From Ruegeria sp. AD91A (GTDB lineage Bacteria; Pseudomonadota; Alphaproteobacteria; Rhodobacterales; Rhodobacteraceae): a stretch of DNA of 64,000 nt. This document shows positions 36,384 through 45,549 of this stretch, one piece after another. The stretch's first letter is position 1; each line of letters opens with the position of its first letter. The position numbers and the translations under genes were made by a program. Below the pieces are notes generated by a model, which made no database searches, had not been told where the DNA came from, and saw nothing but the letters and a program-made list of their open reading frames with translations. The stretch lies in contig NZ_CP031946.1 in NCBI RefSeq assembly GCF_003443535.1, forward strand, positions 2,855,001 through 2,919,000. The letters are read 5' to 3'.

Positions 36384-36788
36384 TTGTCTTCTCCTTTTGG
36401 GGTTGAGCGTGTGCGTTACGCTGTCTGTGCACTCAATTTGGCAGTTTACGGCCCGGATTTATTGCGATGGCTGCGCAAGGTTTTGCGAAAAGCCATCAAG
36501 TGCACGGTCGTCTGCAGTGTTTCTCCAGACGGGCTAACCTCAATTAAGTAAACATTGGTACTGCGACAGCCGCCTATAAAACCGATTTGGTGCAAGTCGA
36601 CGATGCGCAAACATCCGACGTTAAGGTAAAAATGCAGCATCGGTCAATTTGGCTCAGACCAGCCCAATGCGCCCGCAGCGTTTCCCAAAAACAAGCAATT
36701 GGGCAACGGTCATTCAAACCAACGGTAAAATTCAGGTGCCAGCGCGGTGCTGATGTCTGGGCTTGGCGGGAGGGTTGGAGGACCCAAA
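36384..36788. other. Gap: upstream region of G and upstream of the recombinase
   Basis: The left 120 bases are the G upstream region with the repeat pair. I see no gene in the rest, which is presumably the promoter region of the plus-strand recombinase with a GGAGG ribosome-binding site just before its start. Confidence 0.5.
36462..36488 (-). promoter_or_regulatory. Direct-repeat operator candidate upstream of G
   Basis: TTGCGA at 36462-36467 and 36483-36488, 21 bases apart, about 79-105 bases upstream of the start of G. Confidence 0.5.
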
Positions 36789-37421
36789 ATGCAAAGAGGC
36801 CAACTTCCCGCTGTCCCCCCGAAACGAAGAGCATGGAACAAAGGTCGGATCGTCGGCCAGAAAAGGCCGCTGTTGCCGAAACAAGTGTGGGCGATCCGCG
36901 CGCGACTCGAATTGGCCAGGAATCTGCGTGATCTCACGCTGTTCAACGTGGCGATTGACAGCAAGCTTCGCGGATGCGACTTGGTGAAACTGTCCGTCAG
37001 TGATTTGGTCAGAGATGACCGCGTTCGCGAGAGGATGTCTGTGATCCAGAGCAAAACCCGGCGACCCGTTCAGTTCGAACTCTCTGAAAACACGCGGGAT
37101 ACCATTGCCGCATGGATCAAGTCGCCGGAAATGATCGGCTGCCGTTTCATGTTTCCCAGTCGGTTTCATGACCGCCCACATATCTCAACCAGCCAATATG
37201 GCCGACTTGTGCGGGATTGGGTGGCTGCGATTGGGTTGGAACCCAGTGGCTACGGCACCCATTCGCTGCGCCGGACCAAGGCGGCGGAGATCTACCGCAA
37301 AACCGGAAATCTCAGGGCGGTTCAACTGTTGCTCGGACACACTAAGGTTGACAGCACTGTCAGATATCTTGGTGTCGAACTTGAAGATGCGCTGAGCATC
37401 GCCGAGCAAATCGACATTTGA
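36789..37421 (+). CDS. Tyrosine recombinase (short integrase)
   Basis: The 210-residue product has the catalytic domain of tyrosine recombinases and almost no N-terminal DNA-binding arm. Catalytic residues can be placed: Arg61 in SKLRGCDL, His158 and Arg161 in THSLRRTKA, His184 in LLLGHTK, and Tyr193 in VRYLG. The start at 36789 (MQRGQLPAVPP) follows a GGAGG site. Such short forms occur in proteobacterial islands and in resolvase-like roles. The gene lies between the exported-protein array and the substrate-binding protein. It is the only intact recombinase of this type in the block. Confidence 0.88.
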   Translation: MQRGQLPAVPPKRRAWNKGRIVGQKRPLLPKQVWAIRARLELARNLRDLTLFNVAIDSKLRGCDLVKLSVSDLVRDDRVRERMSVIQSKTRRPVQFELSENTRDTIAAWIKSPEMIGCRFMFPSRFHDRPHISTSQYGRLVRDWVAAIGLEPSGYGTHSLRRTKAAEIYRKTGNLRAVQLLLGHTKVDSTVRYLGVELEDALSIAEQIDI

Positions 37422-37593
37422 ACCATATTGGCGGGCGGCACTTGCCGTTCGCCAATCCTGAGCGGACCTGCGTTCGCAGTACAGCGGTGGTTCGGATCGA
37501 GCCCAAAGCGGTCCTCTCAGAATTGCACCGCGAAGCTACTTGTGATTTGCACTAGGAAGAGAATGGAAAAGCAATTCTTGGGGAAGGCGGGTT

Positions 37594-38685
37594 ATGAGGC
37601 GTAGGGCATTTCTAGCAGGTTTGGGAGCACCTATACTGGGCGCTTCTTTGGCTGCTGGTCCATTGTTCGCGTCCTCTCCTTCCTTGCGTCTGTCGGGTTA
37701 CCCATACGATCGCATCCAGGGGCTAATGAATGGCAACATCGAAGTCGAGGGTTTCGAGCACAGTTTTGAAACTGACAGTATTGGGGGGCTAAACACTGAT
37801 GCTTTAGGCGGCTCAATGACCCGAGAGGTCACGGAAATCGGGCTTGTACCATACATCATTGCGTACTCGAACGAGGGTCTGCGCAACCACACTCTTATAC
37901 CGGTCTTCCCGCTCCGGACGTTTCGGCACAAAAGCATCTACATTCGGCCCGACCGCGGGATCGAACGCCCAGAAGATCTCGTAGGAAAAACCATCGCCTC
38001 ACCGGGCTATTCATCGACTTCGCTGACTTGGATTCGAGGGATTGTTGAGGATGAATACGGTGTTTCTCCCTCTGACATTAACTGGGTTGTATCCGCCGGT
38101 GACTCGGCGGGTGCGGCAACGGGAGGCGCTTCTGGTTTCGAGAATTTCATTCCTGATGGGGTAAACATTTCGACGGGACCAGAAGGGTTGGACGAGTCTG
38201 AATTGCTCGTTGAAGGCATTGTTGACGCTCTGTTTCACGCAGCCGAACCTAAGGCCTACATCGAGGGAAATCCGCTGTGCGTCAGATTATTCGATGATTC
38301 ACGCGCCATCGAACAAGCATACTTCGCGAAAACTAGTATCTATCCAATCATGCACGCGGTCGCCATCCGCCGAGATTTCGTTGAGGCGCACCCTGAGGTC
38401 ATCGCCGCCGTTTTCAACGCATATTCGCAAGCCAAAAATCAACTATACGCATTTCAGAGGAAAGAGGCATGGTACATCAGTACCGTACCGTGGATATCTC
38501 AAGAGCTTGAACAAACCAGAGCTATTATGGGCCACAACTTTCATTCCTATGGTATGACGGATGCAAATCAGGAAACCCTTAAAGCGCTTCTCAGGTATTG
38601 CCACGACCAAGGCCTTTCGCAGGAACTGCTTTCCATTGAAGACCTGTTTCACCCATCTTCTCTGCATCTGATTGAAGAGATGTGA
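37594..38685 (+). CDS. Tat-exported substrate-binding-like protein, dihydroxyphthalate decarboxylase-like
   Basis: The 363-residue protein starts with a Tat-like signal (MRRRAFLAGLGAPILGASLA). The mature part resembles the 4,5-dihydroxyphthalate decarboxylase (Pht5) group, itself a periplasmic-binding-like fold: LRLSGYPYDRIQGLMNG near 31, the FRHKSIYIRPDRGIERPEDLVGK region near 115 and the GYSSTSLTWIRGIVEDEYGV block near 140. With an export signal and no metabolic neighbours, a binding protein for an aromatic or carboxylic ligand is as likely as an enzyme. No cognate transporter permease is visible. A hairpin lies right after the stop. Confidence 0.7.
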   Translation: MRRRAFLAGLGAPILGASLAAGPLFASSPSLRLSGYPYDRIQGLMNGNIEVEGFEHSFETDSIGGLNTDALGGSMTREVTEIGLVPYIIAYSNEGLRNHTLIPVFPLRTFRHKSIYIRPDRGIERPEDLVGKTIASPGYSSTSLTWIRGIVEDEYGVSPSDINWVVSAGDSAGAATGGASGFENFIPDGVNISTGPEGLDESELLVEGIVDALFHAAEPKAYIEGNPLCVRLFDDSRAIEQAYFAKTSIYPIMHAVAIRRDFVEAHPEVIAAVFNAYSQAKNQLYAFQRKEAWYISTVPWISQELEQTRAIMGHNFHSYGMTDANQETLKALLRYCHDQGLSQELLSIEDLFHPSSLHLIEEM

Positions 38686-38716
38686 ACGACTGCTCTGTTC
38701 CGCACAGCAGTCGTTC
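38684..38716 (+). terminator. Hairpin after the substrate-binding protein
   Basis: GAACGACTGC and GCAGTCGTTC form a perfect 10-bp stem overlapping the stop codon region. No U-run follows; 38717-38973 has no gene. Confidence 0.5.
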
Positions 38717-38973
38717 AGCAGATTTCAGCGAACGTCCGCTGCCGTTCAATGCAGACCTTCAGGAGATATTCCTCTGGATGACCACCAACAATGACCGCTA
38801 TCCGATCCTAAGCCGTCACCTGACTGAAACACTCAGATGACTGCCTTGAGCCCAGAGCAGCCATTTATTGGCGTTGCCACGCTGCACCGCCGCTAATAAC
38901 TGTACCAGACCTGAAACCCGCGGTGGAAATAACTGAACGGCATTCACCGATTGTCCTTTTCTCCAATTGGCAG

Positions 38974-39834
38974 CTACTCAATCGCGGATCTGAATGTCGC
39001 AGTGAGTCGCTCATTTAACGCACGATGGGGCTTGGTTGAGGTGCCGTAATACAACTCCGCTAGTGCGGCAATGTCATTGTAAATGATCGTGGAACCCCCA
39101 TCGTCGTCCGCGTACACCAACAGCTTTTGGCAAAATGCATCTAGCCCAATTGCCGGAAAATCCGCCATTGCTACTCCGCCGGGTGCTGGGCCACCAAACA
39201 ACAATAGAACGGCCTCTGGAATCTCCATTCCCAATTGGGATGCTTCGGCCGCAAAGTCGATTTCTCCAAACCAGACGGTATCGTCCTGCGCCATCACAAC
39301 CTCGGTGAGTCGCCCTACTGCCTCCGATACGTTTAGCTTCGACTTCAGTTCGATCACCCCATAGTCCAGCGTCAATCCGTCAGTCGGGGCTGGCTTCGCG
39401 ACTAAACCGCCAAGAACATCAAGCATCCTGTTGTCGAATGCCTCCAGCATTGAGGTCTCAGTCAACCCGTGTCTCTCTACCAAAAATTGCGATCCCGTAT
39501 AGGTGATCTGCGCAAGATCATCTTGATCGAATGACAAAGCGCGAAACGGAAGATCCAGTCCAGCGCGCACGTTCCCAGCGAGTATTGAGGAATTGATCTC
39601 AGGGTCTGAAAAAATAAGTACGCGCGACGCGGGCATTTCGACGCCTTCGGCTTGAGCCAAGCGCGCATGATCAATCGATGCAACTTCAGTCAGGCCTGCT
39701 GTACCAACCGCTGCCTCCAGCACCAAGTAGTTTTCATCCACTTCGCTTTGAGCAGTTGATGATTGAGCCAGAACTGAAAGTGAAACCGTGAAAACTGCCA
39801 AGATTATTGAAAGGGCAACGCAATATCTAAACAT
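38974..39834 (-). CDS. Exported protein with two DUF302-like domains
   Basis: The 286-residue product has a signal peptide (MFRYCVALSIILAVFTVSLSV). Two repeats of the DUF302 fold are visible: residues about 45-130 (the ILIFSDPEINSSILA strand, then LDLPFRALSF) and about 165-270 (VLLLFGGPAPGGVAMADFP, then GLDAFCQKLLVY). The two share the pattern A-x-E-x-G-M/V-E-x-P-x-x-x-L-x-F. The function of DUF302 is unknown. It starts immediately after the stop of the DUF4345 gene (TAAATG), so the two are coupled. Confidence 0.72.
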   Translation of the reverse strand: MFRYCVALSIILAVFTVSLSVLAQSSTAQSEVDENYLVLEAAVGTAGLTEVASIDHARLAQAEGVEMPASRVLIFSDPEINSSILAGNVRAGLDLPFRALSFDQDDLAQITYTGSQFLVERHGLTETSMLEAFDNRMLDVLGGLVAKPAPTDGLTLDYGVIELKSKLNVSEAVGRLTEVVMAQDDTVWFGEIDFAAEASQLGMEIPEAVLLLFGGPAPGGVAMADFPAIGLDAFCQKLLVYADDDGGSTIIYNDIAALAELYYGTSTKPHRALNERLTATFRSAIE

Positions 39835-40224
39835 TTAAGTACATCCAATCTCACGTTCTCTTCGCAAGGAAGTTGCAGCCAACGCCGCAAACGCCAGCTC
39901 AGCAAAAAGATAAAACCACAAAATGCCGCTCGGAAAGCCATCGATTAGTATGCTCAACAAACGCCCAGCAGCCAGACCGGACATGAAGAGAAGAAGAACC
40001 CAAAGTGCTGGACGTTGCAGTTCAGGCTTCACAGTGGCTACCAACCAAAACACAGCGTTGGTGAGGTACAACCCCATAATGGCGCGGAAGACGTGGGATT
40101 GATTGGTTCCCTCTACTGGGAAACCTAAAAGAAAAGGGACAGAACGCCCGGGCACAAGTCCGTAAGACAAGGCAATCGGGACGAGGCCAACAGCGGCTAA
40201 GAGTAGGACTAATCTAGCGGTCAT
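39835..40224 (-). CDS. DUF4345 family membrane protein
   Basis: The 129-residue protein has four hydrophobic helices, with the pattern L-x-G-x-R-x-x-P-F-L-L-G (SYGLVPGRSVPFLLGFP), HVFRAIMGLYLTNAVFW and GRLLSILIDGFPSG, matching the DUF4345 family. The role is unknown. It precedes the DUF302 gene without a gap on the minus strand; the arylsulfatase lies 131 bases upstream. Confidence 0.78.
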   Translation of the reverse strand: MTARLVLLLAAVGLVPIALSYGLVPGRSVPFLLGFPVEGTNQSHVFRAIMGLYLTNAVFWLVATVKPELQRPALWVLLLFMSGLAAGRLLSILIDGFPSGILWFYLFAELAFAALAATSLRREREIGCT

Positions 40225-40354
40225 AAGGGCTTTCCTTACACAAAGCCAAATCCGCCAGTCGGTCGCGGTTCATGACTTACCTTAAATTGACACTCGGCCA
40301 ATAGGCCGAGTGCATCACTTCAATTTGAAAGACGAAGCATCAGTCTCAAATCGT

Positions 40355-41917
40355 TTACTGAGAGATTCCACCCTCAGTTGATGTCTGTTCTTCCACGTGA
40401 CCCTTGTTTGCGACCGGTTTTCCACGCGGAGGGAACTTCTCAAAGGTAGCAAGATGCGCCTGCACCAATCGAGCTGCTGGACCGAAGGCCCACATCTTCT
40501 CACCCATCCAGCGAACGTACATGCCGCTTTCGTCCGCAGCTTTTTCATAAGGGTCCCGCCGCAGATTGTAGAGCAACGGAGCAACCAATTCTTCCTTAGG
40601 ACCTGACCAACCGTGATTTTGCACGACGAAATGTGCTTTCCAATCATTGTACCGAACGGCTTGGAGGTCCGTACCCTGATAATAAATCAGTTCACGACGA
40701 CTGCTTTCTACTTGCTCACCTGTTAGATATGACAATTGGTTGTAGCCATCGAGATGTACATTGTAGCCTTCATAACCCTCTAGCAGTTTCTCTTTCAGGT
40801 CTGCGGGACCTCCAGCGGCCGCAACGAAGGTGGGCATCCAATCCATCCCGCTGAAAATACCATTTAAGACCTGACCTTCGGGAATTTTTCCAGGCCAGCG
40901 GATTATCGCGGGTACTCTGAATCCACCTTCCCAGGTTGTACCTTTCTCTCCATGAAACGGTGTGGTTCCACCATCAGGCCAAGTCAGTGTTTCCGGGCCA
41001 TTATCGGCGGTGAACACTACTATGGTGTTGTCAGCAACGCCGAGGTCCTCAAGGTGCGCGAGCACTTTTCCAACGTTGTCGTCCAACTCCTTCATGACCA
41101 CATCCTGAAGACCTCGACCATTGCCCAGCATCCCTTCGTACTTTGGGCTTAGATGGGTCCAGACATGAGCTCGGGCTGGAGCCATCCAGACGAAAAACGG
41201 TGTATTTGATTCAACCGCGCGCGAGATAAAGTCCGTCGTGTAGGAAGTTACTTCGTCGTCCAAAGTCTTTTGGCGTTCCGGCGGAGCTGGACCATCATCA
41301 ATGATGCGCTGCTTTCCGACTTTACCGAAACGCGGATCGACTGTTTCATCCTCTTCCTCTGTCGCAAAGGAATGAATGATATTGCGGGGAGCAAATTGGG
41401 CGTTGAATTTTGGGTCGTCTGGCCAATCCGGGTCAGACGTGTATTCCATGGCGTTAAGGTGATAAAGCCAACCCCAGTATTCGTCGAAACCTTTCGTAGT
41501 AGGTAGGAACTCGTTCAGATCGCCAAGGTGGTTTTTACCGAACTGTCCGGTCGTATATCCCAGTTTTTTTAAGAACATCGGAAGTGTCGGATCATCTGGG
41601 TTCAAACCTATTGGGTCACCAGGCAATCCAACTGTATGCATACCGGTGCGAATTGGCATTTGCCCTGTCATAAAAGCTGATCGACCGGCGGTGCAGCTTG
41701 GCTCTGCGTAGTAATCTGTAAGACGCGCTCCCTCGGACGAGAGCTGATCCAAATTCGGCGTTTCAATGCTTTTGACACCGCCATGATAAACACCAACGCT
41801 TGCCCATCCCACGTCATCAGCCATGATAACAATAATATTTGGGGGTTGGCCCTCATCGGCCCAAGCTCCAGTGGCGGTAATACATAGCGCACCAACTAGT
41901 GAGACAATTTTTTTCAT
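40355..41917 (-). CDS. Arylsulfatase-like sulfatase, exported
   Basis: The 520-residue protein has a signal peptide (MKKIVSLVGALCITATGAWA) and a sulfatase domain. The catalytic Cys lies in SCTAGRSAFMTGQ near residue 78, the C-x-A-x-R consensus that a formylglycine-generating enzyme modifies. IIVIMADDVGW near 30 supplies the metal-binding Asp pair, and the TADNGPE motif near 295 a further metal ligand pair. The start at 41917 follows a GGGAGG ribosome-binding site. Substrate is a sulfate ester, identity unknown. No formylglycine-generating enzyme gene is in this window. A CAAACC-TTCG-GGTTTG hairpin (41955-41970) is in the 5' leader. Confidence 0.88.
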   Translation of the reverse strand: MKKIVSLVGALCITATGAWADEGQPPNIIVIMADDVGWASVGVYHGGVKSIETPNLDQLSSEGARLTDYYAEPSCTAGRSAFMTGQMPIRTGMHTVGLPGDPIGLNPDDPTLPMFLKKLGYTTGQFGKNHLGDLNEFLPTTKGFDEYWGWLYHLNAMEYTSDPDWPDDPKFNAQFAPRNIIHSFATEEEDETVDPRFGKVGKQRIIDDGPAPPERQKTLDDEVTSYTTDFISRAVESNTPFFVWMAPARAHVWTHLSPKYEGMLGNGRGLQDVVMKELDDNVGKVLAHLEDLGVADNTIVVFTADNGPETLTWPDGGTTPFHGEKGTTWEGGFRVPAIIRWPGKIPEGQVLNGIFSGMDWMPTFVAAAGGPADLKEKLLEGYEGYNVHLDGYNQLSYLTGEQVESSRRELIYYQGTDLQAVRYNDWKAHFVVQNHGWSGPKEELVAPLLYNLRRDPYEKAADESGMYVRWMGEKMWAFGPAARLVQAHLATFEKFPPRGKPVANKGHVEEQTSTEGGISQ

Positions 41918-42537
41918 ATGACCTCCCATCGCGTTACTTCTTTAAGACGATAGGCAAACCTTCGGGTTTGTAGAATACCTTAATTTATTAACTCTTTGTG
42001 CAGCCGTTAGTCAGCCATCAGGCGGTATCTCAGAAAACTCTACTGAGCAAACATGCAACTAATCTCAAAGCGCTAAGATTAGGCGAACGGCTGCTGTGTC
42101 CGCTACTCGGACCTTGGTCCTGTTCAAACCAACGTCCAGTTCTCCGCAATAAGCAGTCAGAGGGACTTCAAAGCAGACGTTGCCGCGGTGCCGATCCTCC
42201 GGTTCCGGTTTGCCCGATCACGTATAGACGCATCAGACGGTTCTCTTGGCTTATCCCAAAAGGAACCGGATCCTCACACTTTCGGTGTCCGAGACCAAAA
42301 AGTGAAACGGTACTTTGCATCGTTCCATTGCCTTGGACGAATGACTGCCGCGCCAGCAGCCAGCTTATCGCTCATGAGGCCTGGCGAATGTCTGCAACGC
42401 GGGGCGAAACCGAAGATTGATTTCCTCGACAAGCGCTTTCGCGCATAAATTGAATATTGGCGATCTCGCGTTGATCGCTGCAACCCGTTACGTGTCTGCT
42501 TTCTCTGGCTTGAAAACCCGCAGGAATTGCTTGTTGT
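41918..42537. other. Gap without a recognised gene
   Basis: The left part is the leader of the sulfatase. Several short frames exist but none looks like a gene. No IS end was identified. Confidence 0.45.
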
Positions 42538-43440
42538 TCAAATCCGTTTGAGCGTAATGACCGATTGAGCAAACCTGGATTTGTCATCTACGACGTCGAC
42601 GACTTTGAAGTCCGGGGCCCAGTTCTCCTCGATATATGAAACTGGCACGATCGCATCGCCGTAAGTCTTGTTGCCATCTGTGCCTTCCATGAAGACCAGT
42701 TCGCCGCTGTCATAACGCGAGGCAAACTCGGGCACCATATCTGCGGACTCTGCAAGTAGCTTGTGCCAAGCGTTCGAACCTCTTCGTTTTCCAAGTTGGA
42801 AGTGACGAAGCAAACCAATTCTGTTTCCAAATATTTTCGGGCCCAATATCTCGCGCCCGCGATTCTCAATGTATCTCAGGAATCGCTTCGGTTGGACCGT
42901 GATCACCAGAACAGCGCCGGGTTTAGTAACGCGCGCGAGCTCGATACGCCAATGCAAATGAACATGCTCTGGAAGATGCGTGAAAACTGAATACGCCATC
43001 GCAGATGAAATCTTGCCTTCGGGCAGCGAAAACTCACCCAATGGGGAAATATGCATGAACCCGCCCGGAAGACCTCTTTTCCGACACTCATCAACGATGT
43101 CGGCATTTACATCTGCGGCGAATATAGATTGACTTGGATAATCTTTCGAAAACAAACGGATATAACGTCCCCAACCACATCCGAAATCCAAAAAGCAATC
43201 ATCTTTGCTCGGGTTTTCGCCGTACGTAGAAAACATCTTCTTTGCGTGCACATAAAAACCATACGCTTCTCTGATTGCACTGGAAAGCGCGCTTCCGACA
43301 AATTCGACTTGAATATCATTTGGAGGAAAGTTGGGGAGAGCGCTTGCAAGCTCGCCTCCTTTATTTTCGGCTTTATCCAGCCATAGCTGAAGCCAATCTG
43401 CATCGGTTTTCTCATTGAAGCTTTCATACAAGTCTTTCAT
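42538..43440 (-). CDS. Class I SAM-dependent methyltransferase
   Basis: The 300-residue protein has motif I at CFLDFGCGWGRYIRLF near residue 85 and the acidic strand AADVNADIVDECRKRG near 110, as well as the later SVFTHLP segment near 145. It belongs to the Methyltransf_25-like group. About 80 residues precede the domain. The target is unknown. It lies alone in the accessory block beside IS remnants, and its gene looks older and more AT-rich than the core genes. Confidence 0.82.
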   Translation of the reverse strand: MKDLYESFNEKTDADWLQLWLDKAENKGGELASALPNFPPNDIQVEFVGSALSSAIREAYGFYVHAKKMFSTYGENPSKDDCFLDFGCGWGRYIRLFSKDYPSQSIFAADVNADIVDECRKRGLPGGFMHISPLGEFSLPEGKISSAMAYSVFTHLPEHVHLHWRIELARVTKPGAVLVITVQPKRFLRYIENRGREILGPKIFGNRIGLLRHFQLGKRRGSNAWHKLLAESADMVPEFASRYDSGELVFMEGTDGNKTYGDAIVPVSYIEENWAPDFKVVDVVDDKSRFAQSVITLKRI

Positions 43441-43806
43441 ACCCGGCGCCCTGGATCTGGAATAATGCTCGTTAGGTACGTCACGAAATGCTCGATTACA
43501 ATTGATTGAATTACGGACCTTTAGTCGACGGGCAATGTCTTGCTAAAGCTCTTAGGGTCAGGATCTGTAATTTGTGGAGCTTGGCGGTGTTTCCCTTGAG
43601 GGTTTCAAGGGTCTGTCCGCACCGATTGCTGTGAGCCGATCGTACTGTATCGGGTTTCACAAGGCCGAAGGTTGCGTTGACTCGAAGCGGGCTCCTGGGC
43701 CCATCCGGTAACCTTTGCAGATCGTTCGTCCCTGCGTTCCCTCTTGGGACACTGCCCTCGGATCAGCTTTCCGGCTTCACCGCAGGCAAATGATTTCTAT
43801 CTCACC
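43441..43806. other. Gap next to the IS110-type element
   Basis: This region probably includes the left flank of the IS110-type element. I see no gene and cannot set the element boundary. Confidence 0.4.
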
Positions 43807-44799
43807 TCACGCTTCGAACACAGCTCCGTCACGCAGCATCGCGTGCTTGATAACGGCAGGCGCCACGCGTGCCTTTCTCAAGTCTCGGCGTTTGGCGACC
43901 TTCTGGGCCCTGGTTGCGAGGGCGAAGTTGTCACGATTGCGCGTCAGGATCGAGTTGGCCGCTTCGTAGAGCAGCTTGCAGACCATGCTGTCATCCTGTC
44001 TGGTGATGCGTCCTGTCCAATCGATTTCCCCGGATTGGTGACGCCCGGGGACCAATCCGATGTGGGCGTCTACTGTGCGCGATTGCCGGAAGCGGTCAGC
44101 TTGATCCATGGCTGCGGAAGCGGCGGAAGTTTGAACGCCAACGCCGGGTATAATCATGAGCTGCCTGCAGGCCGACGATTGGTGAGCGAACTCAAGCAAG
44201 GCACGATCCCGTTGCCTGATCTGTTCCACCACCCCGGCTCTGGTGGCGACCAGCGCTGTGATTCTCTGGCGAGTGCCCGGTATATCTGCAGCAGTCATCA
44301 CCCGGTCGATTAACGACATGTCCTGACCGGGGCCGGGCTTGAACCTGAAAGTTGCACATATCCCTCGGATCGTGTTTTTGAGCCGCAGCGGGGCTTCAAC
44401 GAGATGACTGCACATCGCGATGACACAGCGCGCACCATGGGCGGCCGTAGATTTAACATGCACTTCCTTGTAGAAGCCTGTCCTGGCAAATTGCGGCAGC
44501 CCGGCTGCATCATGCGGGTCAGTCTTGTTCACCTTTAATGCCTTTACGTTCTGATGCGCCTGCCGCGCGCCTATGCACACAACGGGAACGCCAGAAGCTC
44601 GCAAGCCGTGGCAGATTGCCGCCGGCATGCGGCCGGATTCGATCACCGCTCCCTCAATGTCGCCGACTCGATCCAACGCACCTGCGATCTGGTCAGGCGC
44701 GCTCTCGACCTTCATCGAGGCCACTTTCCCACCGTTTTCATCGACGATGCAAACCCGCATGCTGTCCATCGACAGGTCCAGTCCGACATAGTATTTCAT
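43807..44799 (-). mobile_element. IS110 family transposase
   Basis: The 330-residue product has the DEDD nuclease start (YYVGLDLSMDS) with the TDPHDAAGL motif near residue 94, and the C-terminal transposase block IPGVGVQTS near 218, LVPGRHQSGEIDWTGRIT near 250 and YEAANSILTR near 280. The last 30 residues are shorter than in intact relatives, where about ten more residues lie between RKARVA and the end, so the element may be decayed. IS110 elements have no usual terminal inverted repeats, so ends are not marked here. Confidence 0.82.
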
Positions 44800-44884
44800 G
44801 GTTACTTCCTTCCATCAGCTTCACCAGCCAGAAGTGTGAGCCCTCTTTCAGCTCCGAGGGAAGCAACCACAAATTTCCCGATGA

Positions 44885-45231
44885 CTCATGACAAGCAAAT
44901 GAAGAGAGCGGCAAGGGCGATGGCTGAAGGAAAACCTTCGGACACCTGTCGTTGCATGTCGCGACGCGACGCGACGCCAGTCCTTGAGCCTGCCAAACAC
45001 GATTTCAAACCGGTTGCGGCGCTTGTCGTACTTGTCGGTTTTCTTGCGTTGCTTTCGGCCCGGGATGCAGGCGCGTATCCCTGTGCCTTTCAATGCTTCT
45101 CTGAACAAATCGACCTTCGGCAGGCCGTTCAGCACACGCCTAACATCAATACGAGGCTTAACGTGGGGCTTCGGGAAGAAGGGCTCAAAACGCGCCATCT
45201 GCGCGTCGCTCAACCAGAAAAGGTCAGACAT
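44885..45231 (-). pseudogene. IS5-type transposase remnant
   Basis: The start MSDLFWLSDAQMARFEPFFP and the end part DKRRNRFEIVFGRLKDWRRVASRH match IS5 transposases, but the two are joined after residue 40 by a deletion of most of the catalytic core. Two further frameshifts occur before the natural stop near 44885. The remnant is not functional. Confidence 0.85.
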
Positions 45232-45549
45232 ATTCACCGCCATTTCGAACCCCGTGAGTCATGAGGCTAAGTGGAAATCAACTGGTCCCGAGCCTTCTGT
45301 ATCTCCACTCTGTTATGCGGCCCCCGTCAGCGACTTTGGCCGAGGCTGCTGACGAGGCGGTGTATGCCATCTGAGCCTTGTGGGTTCGACCACGTTTGCT
45401 GGCCAGCCAGCACCGTCTCTCTTCATCATCTCGAACAGTTGCATGTGGCCAAGTTGGACCACGGATCAGAAGGAAGAGACTATGGATACGGTAACACAGG
45501 CTGCGATCATCGATTGTCCGGCAGGTGATTGCGAAGCAATCTGCCTAGA
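45232..45549. other. Gap between IS remnants
   Basis: No gene recognised. It is flanked by decayed IS5 and IS110 copies, so it is probably scar DNA. Confidence 0.4.

Noticed and set aside
29863-36500. CRISPR array suspected from the regular repeats
   Set aside because: The repeats are about 120-270 bases, contain promoters and coding sequence, and spacing is 400-1000 bases. No cas gene is visible.
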